A DNA stretch of 5,648 nt, taken from CAZEDU01 sp964511185 (GTDB taxonomy: Bacteria > Myxococcota > Myxococcia > Myxococcales > Myxococcaceae). The notes under the pieces were generated by a model, which was given only the letters and a program-made list of their open reading frames with translations, made no database searches and was not told the DNA's origin. This document shows positions 1 through 5,648 of the stretch, piece after piece. Every line of letters begins with the position of its first letter. Within the stretch, counting starts at the first letter, position 1. The DNA is taken from the NCBI GenBank assembly GCA_964511185.1, contig CAZEDU010000193.1:1-5648 (forward strand), read 5' to 3'. The position numbers and the translations under genes were made by a program.

Positions 1-800
1 CAGCCGACTCTCGGAGAGCAACTTTGCCTGGTCGATGAAGTGAGGCGAGTCGGGATGACCGCTGCTGCCGAACTGCGTCAGCGACGCTCCTTGCACGCGC
101 GGTCCGAACTCGACGGTGCACATGTAGGTGTTGCCCACCACGCCATAGTGCTTCTTCATCTCGCGCACGAGCGGAATCGAAACGCTCGGCGTGTAGTACG
201 CCACATTGGCCACGCCCATCGTTCCAGGCAGTTGACGAACTGCTGCTTCAGTTTCTCGGCCGGATAGCCAAAGCCGTACAGCTCTTCGTACCAGCCATAG
301 CAGAGCGTGGCCTGCGTCGAATCGTTGCCGCCGCGGTAGTCCCAATCGAGCAGATGTTCGAGGTAGGGCTGCACCTGTTTCGCGAGCTTGGGATTCGTTT
401 CTTTCAACGCCTCGAATTCTTCCTTGAAGCGCGGCAGCTCCGTCATCGGCCAGTAGAGCGTCGTGTCGAAGGCGGCCATCTGCCACTCTTCGAACGTGAC
501 ATCGTGCATCTGACGNNNNNNNNNNGGTCACTGTGAAGGGGCTCGAGTTGCAGCTCTGCACGAAGCCGCTCGGCGGATTCAGTACCTGCGGCAGTTCGGA
601 CATCTCGTGGTAGCCGTTCCACTCGGTCTTCGGCGAGCTGCCATCGACTGGTTTGCTCCAGTTGTGACCCGGCTCGCGGCGGGGAATGATGCCGTTGTAG
701 AGGTAGAAAATATTGCCATCGCGGTCGGCATAGACCGTGTTCATGAACTGGAAGTTCAAGAGCGACATGCCTGCCTTGAACTCGTCGACATTCTTGGCGC
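1..800 (-). pseudogene. Penicillin acylase family (Ntn hydrolase) beta-chain fragment, broken and partial at both ends
   Basis: Enzymes of this family hydrolyse amide bonds (penicillins, cephalosporins, acyl-homoserine lactones, aculeacin-type lipopeptides) after self-cleavage into alpha and beta chains; they are usually exported. Three minus-strand pieces fit the beta-chain in the correct order. Piece 1 (about 800-526) has the strand NTVYADRDGNIFYLYNG, then IPRREPG, then LPQVLNPPSGF followed by SCNSSPF, whose Asn (547-549) matches the oxyanion-hole Asn of penicillin acylases. Piece 2 (515 to about 231) has VTFEEWQMAAFDT and HLLDWDYRGGNDSTQATLCYGWYEEL-like sequence, the usual L..WD....DS motif. 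Piece 3 (about 234-1, another frame) has LPGTMGVANVAYYTPS and FGSSGHPDSPHFIDQAKLL, the usual C-terminal motif. The alpha chain, the nucleophilic serine and the extreme C-terminus are absent. The fragment is joined in frame to murD on its 5' side, has an N gap at 516-525 and changes frame near 225-240. GC content is clearly lower than in the mur genes. Family assignment is secure; the substrate is unknown. The broken state probably reflects assembly rather than a true pseudogene. Confidence 0.82.
516..525. other. Assembly gap (10 N) inside the acylase fragment
   Basis: Ten unresolved bases separate PFTVT (ending at 526) from RQMHDVTFEEW (starting at 515). The acylase motifs on both sides are in the correct order. 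From memory of the family, around 30 residues normally lie between the CNSxPF motif and the FTFEEW-like helix, so ten bases look like a placeholder rather than a measured size. Confidence 0.9.
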
Positions 801-815
801 GGACGAGCTTCATCA
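795..815. other. Probable chimeric join between murD and the acylase sequence
   Basis: Reading the minus strand, the MurD sequence VVNADDPGVMK is followed without a stop or frame change by KNVDEFKAGMSLLNFQFMNT, which belongs to a penicillin acylase. The switch falls within the residues KLVRAK, where both families could supply similar residues, so the exact base cannot be fixed. GC content falls from about 73% to about 55% in rows sampled on the two sides. MurD is cut about 250 residues into a protein of roughly 450. I infer a misassembly between two genomes. Confidence 0.8.
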
Positions 816-1551
816 CCCCAGGGTCGTCGGCGTTGACCACCGCGAAGTCTTGGGCCGTCTGCGCCGCGAAGATGCGCGCCTTCGCCTCGCCGTACGCCTC
901 CAGCGTCGGGTAGCGGTCCAGGTGGTCGGGGGTGAGGTTCAAGATCGCCGCGCCGTGGAAGCGCGCCTGGTCGACGCCTTCGAGCTGAAAGCTGGAGAGC
1001 TCGACCGCGAGCAGCTCGTACGGCGCCGGCGCCATCGCCGCCTCCGAGAGCGGCCGGCCGAGGTTGCCCCCCACGAAGGTGCGCTTGCCGCCGCGCGCGA
1101 ACAGCTCGCCGAGCAGCGCCGTGGTGGTGCTCTTGCCGTTGGTGCCGGTGACCCCGACGAGCGGGCCGGTGCCCTTGGGGAGCAGCGCCCACGCGAGCTC
1201 CACCTCGCCCATGACCGGGACGCCCCGCGCCTCCGCGGCGACCAGCGCCTCGGTCGAGAGCGGCACGCCGGGAGAGACGACCACCAGGTCGACGCCCGCG
1301 AGCGCGGCCTCGAGCGCCACGCCCAGGTGCAGCGCCACGCCCTGCTTCTTCAGCTCGGCGACGCCGGCGAGCTCACCCTCCGGCTTCTGGTCGAACGCCG
1401 CCACCGTCGCGCCGTGCGCCTTCGCCAGCGCGATGGCCGCGCGCCCGCTCTTGGCGAGCCCCACGATCAGAACACGACGTTGCTGTAGCAGCGGCGCCTT
1501 GGAGCCCAGCCAGCCCGGCCCGGTGGCCGCTGTTTTCTTCGCAGCCGCCAT
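800..1551 (-). CDS. murD: UDP-N-acetylmuramoyl-L-alanine--D-glutamate ligase, N-terminal ~250 residues only
   Basis: MurD is a cytoplasmic ATP-dependent ligase that adds D-glutamate to UDP-MurNAc-L-Ala, one step before MurE. The visible part has the N-terminal Rossmann-like strand RRVLIVGLAKSGRAA (residues 25-39), the ATP P-loop GVTGTNGKSTTT (133-144), GGNLGRPL (161-168), ELSSFQLE (184-191), NLTPDHLDRYPT (205-216) and LEAYGEAKARIF (217-228). K224 in the last motif corresponds to the carbamylated lysine of the family. VVNADDP (238-244) is the last clearly MurD motif. The rest of the central domain and the whole C-terminal substrate domain, about 190-200 residues, are missing because the sequence switches to an acylase near 800. 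The ATG at 1549-1551 lies 5 nt after the mraY stop, and an AGGTGAG Shine-Dalgarno-like sequence overlaps that stop. This start gives about 24 residues before the first beta strand, including an Ala/Lys-rich MAAAKKTAA, somewhat longer than usual. Truncation is most likely an assembly artefact. Confidence 0.88.
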
Positions 1552-1555
1552 GGCC

Positions 1556-1562
1556 CTCACCT
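1556..1562 (-). promoter_or_regulatory. Shine-Dalgarno-like sequence for murD overlapping the mraY stop
   Basis: On the minus strand AGGTGAG (1562-1556) contains the mraY TGA stop and lies 4 nt before the murD ATG at 1551. This supports the chosen start and suggests that ribosomes ending mraY translation reinitiate at murD. Confidence 0.6.
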
Positions 1563-2708
1563 GAGCTTCACCGACAGGAGCGCGACGCCGCCGCAGAGGA
1601 TGGAGATGATCCAGAAGCGGACGATGATCTTCGGCTCGGCCCAACCCTTGAGCTCGAAGTGGTGGTGCACCGGCGCCATCTTGAAGACGCGCCTGCCGGT
1701 GGCCTTGAAGCTGACCACCTGNNNNNNNNNNNNNAAGACGCCGTGGATGATGGCCGAGACGACCTCGTTCTTCGACAGCACCGCCAAGATGCCGAGCGTA
1801 CCGCCGAGCGCGAGCGACCCGATGTCGCCCATGAACACCGACGCCGGGTAGGTGTTGAACCAGAGGAACGAGACCCCCGCCCCCACCACCGCCGCACAGA
1901 CCACCGCGAGCTCCGCGCCGCCCACGACCTTGGGGATGCCCAGGTACGTGTGCAGCGGCACGCCCACCCACCGGGCGTTCACCACGTCGGCGATGTTGAG
2001 CGTGGTGCCCGCGACGTAGCAGAGCACCGCGAAGGTGGTGGCGGCCACGATGGTGGGGACGATGGCCAGCCCGTCGAGCCCGTCCGTCAGGTTCACCGCG
2101 TGCGAGGTGCCCACCACCACGAACCAGGCGAAGACCAGGTAGAACCAGCCCAGGTTCGGGTTGAACCAGTGCGTCGGCACGAACGGCAGCGTGAGCCGGG
2201 TGTCGATGAGCAAGGTCGGCGCCAGCTGGCCGTCGGGCCCCGTCCACTCGACCATCAGCCCGAACACGGCGATGGCGAACACCACCGTCTGCAGCGCGAT
2301 CTTCTTCTTGCCGGCGAGCCCCTTCGAGTCGCGCTTGGAGAGCTTGAGCCAGTCGTCCAGAAAGCCGATCAGCCCGTAGCCGAGCGTCATCAAGAGCACC
2401 ACCCACACCGGGCGCGAGCCCAGGTCGGCGAAGAGCAGCGTGCTCAGCGCGATGGCGAGCAGGAGGAGCACCCCGCCCATCGTCGGCGTGCCCTTCTTCT
2501 TCTTGTGCGTGTCGGGCGTGTCCTCGCGCACGTTGCTCTGGCCGTGCTGCTGGAAGCGGAGCTGATCGATCAGCTTGGGGCCGATGAGCATGCCGAGCAC
2601 CAGCGCGGCCACGCCGGCGGCGATGATGCGAAACGACGGGTACTTGAGGAAGTTGAGGTAGCGCCCGGCGCCGCTGCTCTCGAGCCACTCGTAGAGGAGG
2701 TAGAGCAC
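1557..2708 (-). CDS. mraY: Phospho-N-acetylmuramoyl-pentapeptide-transferase (lipid I synthase)
   Basis: MraY is the polytopic inner-membrane enzyme that transfers phospho-MurNAc-pentapeptide from UDP to undecaprenyl phosphate, making lipid I. The reading covers 383 residues, five of them unknown because of the N run at 1722-1734; E. coli MraY has 360. Diagnostic motifs in order are TPTMGG (74-79), GFLDDWLK with the catalytic Asp pair (115-122), NLTDGLDGL (206-214), FMGDIGSLALGG with the third catalytic Asp at 295, and MAPVHHHFELKGW with the His triad at 348-350. Multiple hydrophobic segments match the ten-helix family. The start is a GTG at 2706-2708 whose G is also the last base of the murF TAG stop (TAGTG), with a strong GGAGG nine bases upstream; VLYLLYEWL matches the usual family N-terminus. 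The stop is TGA at 1557-1559, 5 nt before murD. Relative to the short E. coli form, the connecting regions around 152-188 and 235-262 look longer. Identification is essentially certain. The gap removes part of the segment normally reading FVVETxSVI. Confidence 0.96.
   Translation of the reverse strand: MLYLLYEWLESSGAGRYLNFLKYPSFRIIAAGVAALVLGMLIGPKLIDQLRFQQHGQSNVREDTPDTHKKKKGTPTMGGVLLLLAIALSTLLFADLGSRPVWVVLLMTLGYGLIGFLDDWLKLSKRDSKGLAGKKKIALQTVVFAIAVFGLMVEWTGPDGQLAPTLLIDTRLTLPFVPTHWFNPNLGWFYLVFAWFVVVGTSHAVNLTDGLDGLAIVPTIVAATTFAVLCYVAGTTLNIADVVNARWVGVPLHTYLGIPKVVGGAELAVVCAAVVGAGVSFLWFNTYPASVFMGDIGSLALGGTLGILAVLSKNEVVSAIIHGVXXXXXQVVSFKATGRRVFKMAPVHHHFELKGWAEPKIIVRFWIISILCGGVALLSVKLR
1722..1734. 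other. Assembly gap (13 N) inside mraY
   Basis: Minus-strand coding before the gap ends IIHGV plus TT, and after it resumes CAG for QVVSFK. E. coli MraY has FVVETLSVIL between the equivalent positions. Ten residues would need 28 unknown bases here, so 13 N is about 15 short, although 13 and 28 are the same modulo 3 and the frame is preserved. Confidence 0.9.
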
Positions 2709-4105
2709 TAGTGCGCCCCTCCCGAGCTCGCGCGGCCGAGCAGCGCGTCGACCACCCGCTCCAGCCGCATGCCGCGGCTGGCCTTCACCAGCACGACGTC
2801 GTTCGGCGCGAGCTGGGGCTTGAGCCAGCCAATCAACGCGTCGACGTCTTCCTGGGCAGGGAAGGCGTGGGGGACGGCGCCCGCCGCCTTGGACGTCCGC
2901 GGCCCGAAGAAGGCCGAGAGCGCCGCCTTCGCCTTCGCGCGCTCCACCAGCGCGCGGTGCTCGTCCGCCTCGCTCGGGCCCAGCTCGAGCATGTCGCCCA
3001 CCACCGCCACCGCCTTGCCACCCTGCGCCTTCGCCAGCCCCGCCACCGTCTCGAGCGCCGCGGCCATCGAGGCGGGGTTGGCGTTGTAGCAGTCGTCCAG
3101 CACCCAGTAGCCCTGCGCCGCCTTCGTCAGCTCGAGCCGGTGCGCGTGCGGGTGCGCGCCCGACAGCCCCGCCACGCACTCGTCGGCGCGGTAACCCAAA
3201 GCCAAAGCCAGCGCGAACGCCCCGGTCGCGTTGAGCGCGTTGTGCGCCCCCAGGAAGCGCAAGGGGACCTCGTACCGCTTTCCCTCGTACGCCACGGTGA
3301 GCGCCCAGCCCTCGGCGCCCCTGGCGTGCGCCTGCTCGAGCCGAACGTCGGCGTTCGCCGCGCGCCCGTAGGTCAACGCCTTGGCGCCGCTCGCCTTCGC
3401 CTGCGCGGCCACGCGCGCGTCGTCCAGGTTCACCACCGCCGTGGCGCCTTCTTTCAGGCCGAAGAACAGCTCGCCCTTCGCCTGGGCGATCCCCTCGAGG
3501 CTCCCCAGGCCCTCCAGGTGCGCCGCCTGCACCGCGGTGATGAGCCCCGCATCCGGCTGCGCGATGTGGGTGAGGCGGGAGATCTCGCCGGGGTGGTTCA
3601 TCCCCATCTCGACGACCGCCGCCACGTGCTGGGGCGCCAGCCCGAACAGCGTGAGCGGCACGCCCACTTCGTTGTTCAGGTTGCCTTGGGTCTTCAGCGC
3701 CGGCCCGCGCGTCGCCAGGATGGCGGCCACCATCTCCTTGGTGGTCGTCTTGCCGTTCGAGCCGGTCACCGCGCCGACGGGAACCGTGAAGCGCAGCCGG
3801 TGGTACCGCGCCAGCGCCCCCAGCGCGACCAGCGTGTCGTCCACCTCGAACAGGGCGAAGTCCTGCGGCACGTCGGGCAGCGGCTTGCCCTGGCGCACCA
3901 CCGCGCCGCCCGCGCCGCGCTTCACCGCATCGGGCAGAAAGTCGTGCGCGTCGAACCGCTCCCCCTGCAGCGCCACGAACAGCGCGCCGTGCGTGAGCGC
4001 CCGCGTGTCGGTCGACACGTCGGAGTACGACGCGCGCGCGCCCAAGCGAACCCGACGACCGCCGGTCGCCTGAATCACCTGGTCGTCGGAGAAGCGCACC
4101 GCCAT
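2708..4105 (-). CDS. murF: UDP-N-acetylmuramoyl-tripeptide--D-alanyl-D-alanine ligase
   Basis: MurF completes the cytoplasmic precursor by joining D-Ala-D-Ala to UDP-MurNAc-tripeptide using ATP. The 465-residue protein is intact and near the family length (E. coli 452). The N-terminal UDP-binding domain shows STDTRALTHGALFVALQG (31-48). The P-loop is VTGSNGKTTTKE (113-124), followed by NLNNEVGVPLTLF (142-154), EMGMNHPGEI (166-175) and AHLEGLGSLEGIAQAKGELF (195-214). The linker to the C-terminal domain has HRLEL (322-326) and DDCYNANPASMAAAL (337-351). VVGDMLELG (368-376) with DEHR (381-384), and VLVKASRGMRLERVVDALL (438-456), complete the C-terminal domain. The ATG at 4103-4105 lies 10 nt after the murE TAA; its Shine-Dalgarno is weak (AAGAG overlapping that stop). 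The TAG stop shares its last base with the mraY GTG. This is the only gene in the window that is complete and undamaged. Large plus-strand open frames opposite it are high-GC shadows. Confidence 0.97.
   Translation of the reverse strand: MAVRFSDDQVIQATGGRRVRLGARASYSDVSTDTRALTHGALFVALQGERFDAHDFLPDAVKRGAGGAVVRQGKPLPDVPQDFALFEVDDTLVALGALARYHRLRFTVPVGAVTGSNGKTTTKEMVAAILATRGPALKTQGNLNNEVGVPLTLFGLAPQHVAAVVEMGMNHPGEISRLTHIAQPDAGLITAVQAAHLEGLGSLEGIAQAKGELFFGLKEGATAVVNLDDARVAAQAKASGAKALTYGRAANADVRLEQAHARGAEGWALTVAYEGKRYEVPLRFLGAHNALNATGAFALALALGYRADECVAGLSGAHPHAHRLELTKAAQGYWVLDDCYNANPASMAAALETVAGLAKAQGGKAVAVVGDMLELGPSEADEHRALVERAKAKAALSAFFGPRTSKAAGAVPHAFPAQEDVDALIGWLKPQLAPNDVVLVKASRGMRLERVVDALLGRASSGGAH
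2718..2722 (-). promoter_or_regulatory. Strong ribosome binding site for mraY inside the murF 3' end
   Basis: On the minus strand GGAGG (2722-2718), within a GGGAGGGG purine run in the last murF codons, lies 9 nt before the GTG at 2708. It decides the mraY start at a non-ATG codon that overlaps the murF stop, an arrangement typical of translational coupling. Confidence 0.75.
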
Positions 4106-4112
4106 GAGAACG

Positions 4113-4117
4113 CTCTT
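4113..4117 (-). promoter_or_regulatory. Weak Shine-Dalgarno-like sequence for murF
   Basis: AAGAG (4117-4113) begins inside the murE TAA stop and is 7 nt before the murF ATG. It is the only purine stretch at a suitable distance. The weakness of the match suggests that murF translation depends partly on ribosomes finishing murE. Confidence 0.4.
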
Positions 4118-5586
4118 AGCCCGCGGACAACGCCTTGGCCGCCTCGGCCATGTCGTCGAACGGCAACTTCTCGGCGCCCACCTGTTGGAACGCCTCGTGA
4201 CCTTTGCCGGCGATCAGCACGATGTCGCCGGGCTTGGCGAGGCTCGCGGCCAGCTTGATGGCGGCCGCGCGGTCGGCCTCGACCAGAAAGCCCTTCTCGC
4301 CCTGCTTCGCCTTCGCCGCCGAGATGCGCCGCCACCCGCCCTTCTCCAGCCCAGGCGTCACCTCGGAGATGATGTCGTCTGGATCTTCGGAGCGCGGGTT
4401 GTCGGACGTCACCACCACCAGGTCCGACCCTTCGGCCGCGGCCTCGCCCATCAACGGCCGCTTGCCCGCATCGCGATCGCCCCCGCAGCCGAACACCACG
4501 ATGAGCTTGCCCTTCGTCAGGGTGCGCGCCGACTCGAGCGAGCGGCGGAGCGCGTCGTCGGTGTGCGCGTAGTCGATCAGCGCGACCACGTCGTTGTGCT
4601 CGACCCGCTCCATGCGGCCCGGCACGCGGGTGACGCGCTCGATGCCGTCCTGCACGTCCCGGCGCGAGTAGCCGGCCGACAGCGCGAGCCCGGTCGCCGC
4701 GAGGATGTTGTCCAGGTTGTGCAGGCCGATGAGCTGACTCTTGACCGGGATGTCCCCGGCCGGCGTCTTCAAGACCGCCTTGATGCCGTGGGTGGTCGCC
4801 TCGACCTGCGCGGCGGAAATCTCGCCGTTGCCCAGCCGCGAGAACTTCCACGACATGCGCTTGTTGCCGCGCAGCTCGTTGTAGATGCGGCCGGCGTAGG
4901 TGTCGTCTCCGTTCACCACCGCCAGACCGCCGGGCGAGAGGTGCTCGGTGAACAGCCGCCGCTTCGCCTGGAAGTAGTCCTCCAGGTCCTTGTGGAAGTC
5001 CAAGTGGTCGCGGGAGAGGTTCATGAACGCCGCGCCGCGGAAGGTGAGGCCGTACACGCGCTCTTGCGCGAGCGCGTGCGACGACACCTCCATCACCACC
5101 GTGTCGACGCCTTCGTCGAGCATCTCGCGGAACAGCCGGTGCAGCTCGATGGGGTCGGGCGTGGTGTGCAGCGCCGGCAGCGTCTTGCCGCCGTAGCGGT
5201 ACGCGATGGTGCCGATGAGGCCGGTCTGCGCGCCGCCCGCCGCGCAGATCGACTCCACCAGGTAGCTGGTGGTGGTCTTGCCGTTGGTGCCGGTCACGGC
5301 CAGCAGGGTCAGCTCGCGCGCCGGGTTGCCGTAGAAGTTGCCCGCGGCGAGCGCGACGGTCTGGCTTCGCCTCGAGCGGCTTCTCGGTGACGATCGCGAC
5401 CGCGCCGCGCTCCATCGCCTCGGCCACGAAGCTGGCGCCGTCGGCCTTCGAACCCGGCACGGCGAAGAACACGTCGCCCGGCTTCACCTTGCGCGAGTCC
5501 AGCGACAACCCGGTGACGTCGGCCTTGTGCCGAGGTCCCGGAGCCGGAGTCGCGCCACAACCCGCCAATACTTCACTGAGCTTCAT
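4116..5586 (-). CDS. murE: UDP-N-acetylmuramoyl-L-alanyl-D-glutamate--2,6-diaminopimelate ligase, with a frameshift near 5360
   Basis: MurE is the cytoplasmic ATP-dependent ligase that adds the third stem-peptide residue to UDP-MurNAc-L-Ala-D-Glu. The N-terminal UDP-binding part, in the frame of the ATG at 5584-5586, has LSLDSRKVKPGDVFFAVPG (residues 27-45) and reads MurE-like to about residue 74 (EKPLEAK). The protein then continues in another frame from about 5360 as TVALAAGNFYGNPARELTLL. Next come the P-loop VTGTNGKTTTSYLVES (from 5297), MEVSSHALAQERVYGL, NLSRDHLDFH and DYFQAKRRLF, whose Lys corresponds to the carbamylated one of the family. IDYAHTDDALRRSL, VVFGCGGDRDAGKRP and the C-terminal IAGKGHE follow. 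SDNPRSEDP carries DNPR (4392-4403), the signature for meso-diaminopimelate rather than lysine. From the start to the P-loop lysine is only ~103 residues, against roughly 115-119 in relatives, so about 10-15 residues seem lost at the frameshift. An AAGGG at 5592-5596 supports the ATG. The stop is TAA at 4116-4118. A sequencing or assembly error is more likely than a genuine pseudogene, since murE is essential and the rest is well conserved. Confidence 0.92.
5355..5372 (-). other. Frameshift with apparent loss of sequence in murE
   Basis: Upstream codons begin at positions divisible by 3 and read MurE as far as EKPLEAK. Downstream codons begin at positions leaving remainder 2 and read TVALAAGNFYG. 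No stop codon marks the site, so a simple open-frame search gives a 503-residue hybrid whose last ~425 residues are out of frame. Confidence 0.85.
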
Positions 5587-5648
5587 GGATGCCCTTGCGT
5601 ATGTCTTGCAACCAGTGGACCCACCTGATTCGCCCCCCTTACCGCCTC
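5587..5648 (-). promoter_or_regulatory. murE leader with ribosome binding site; upstream gene not resolved
   Basis: AAGGG (5596-5592) lies 5 nt before the murE ATG and is a plausible Shine-Dalgarno. In dcw clusters the gene before murE is usually ftsI. One minus-strand frame has a TAA at 5639-5641; another runs open to a TGA overlapping the murE ATG (ATGA). Either could be the end of an upstream gene, but 62 bases are too few to recognise a protein. I see no convincing promoter or terminator here. Confidence 0.4.

Noticed and set aside
443..1192. Minus-strand 249-codon frame overlapping murD
   Set aside because: It is an out-of-frame reading of murD and the acylase (GHRHQRQEHHH in place of GVTGTNGKSTT), and its continuity through the N gap is accidental.
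800..1551. A novel MurD-acylase fusion enzyme linking wall synthesis and antibiotic hydrolysis
   Set aside because: Neither part contains a complete catalytic domain, the composition changes at the join, and several other assembly defects occur nearby.
607..1564. Plus-strand open frames opposite murD and the acylase fragment
   Set aside because: They are low-complexity, Arg/Ala/Ser-rich translations crossing the chimeric join; the minus strand carries clear family motifs.
2709..3179. Upstream extension of the mraY frame to 3179
   Set aside because: The extension overlaps murF out of frame and is Gly/Arg/Ala-rich noise. The GTG at 2708 has the ribosome site and the family N-terminus.
2711..4258. 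Plus-strand open frame of 515 codons opposite murF
   Set aside because: It is antiparallel to a complete, motif-rich murF, is dominated by Arg, His and Ala codons as expected from the complement of a high-GC gene, and shows no recognisable domain.
4104..5390. Plus-strand open frame of 428 codons opposite murE
   Set aside because: It has the same Arg/Val/His-rich shadow composition and lies entirely over murE, whose motifs are unambiguous.
1..5648. tRNA or rRNA genes, CRISPR arrays, insertion sequences, hairpin terminators
   Set aside because: I saw no repeat-spacer pattern, transposase motif, cloverleaf-like sequence or GC hairpin followed by a T run; nearly every base is accounted for by coding sequence.

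Overview
The window is a piece of draft, probably metagenomic, assembly. Nearly all of its supportable coding content lies on the minus strand. From about position 800 to 5586 it holds a high-GC peptidoglycan-precursor block of the division and cell wall (dcw) cluster. In transcription order this is murE (UDP-MurNAc-tripeptide synthetase), murF (UDP-MurNAc-pentapeptide synthetase), mraY (lipid I synthase) and the first ~250 codons of murD. The genes are tightly packed: 10 nt between murE and murF, a 1-nt overlap between murF and mraY, and 5 nt between mraY and murD. Together they add meso-diaminopimelate and D-Ala-D-Ala to the UDP-MurNAc stem peptide and transfer it to undecaprenyl phosphate. 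MurD adds D-Glu one step before MurE. The order is the classical dcw order. The GC-rich codons (44/60 and 46/60 G+C in two sampled 60-base rows), the DNPR diaminopimelate motif of MurE and the style of the MurE and MraY sequences suggest a Gram-negative, Myxococcota-like (deltaproteobacterial) organism. That assignment is an inference.

The left ~800 bases are different. Still on the minus strand, and still in frame with murD, the reading changes abruptly near 795-815 from MurD to the beta-chain of a penicillin-acylase-family Ntn hydrolase. Base composition drops at the same place (33/60 G+C in two sampled rows). This part has a 10-N gap at 516-525, a frameshift with apparent loss of coding sequence near 225-240, and runs off the left edge before the protein ends. 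The simplest explanation is a chimeric contig joining two genomes. A real MurD-acylase fusion is unlikely, because the MurD half stops inside its central ATPase domain and the acylase half starts in the middle of its beta-chain.

Other damage sits within the mur genes. mraY contains a 13-N run at 1722-1734 that keeps the frame but is about 15 nt too short for the family. murE has an unmarked frameshift near 5355-5372 with roughly 10-15 residues apparently missing. I saw no tRNA or rRNA gene, CRISPR array, insertion sequence or terminator. No gene-free stretch exceeds 62 bases. I found no convincing novel biological system. The points worth a second look are the chimeric join, the sites of lost sequence, and the coupled translation signals of the mur block.
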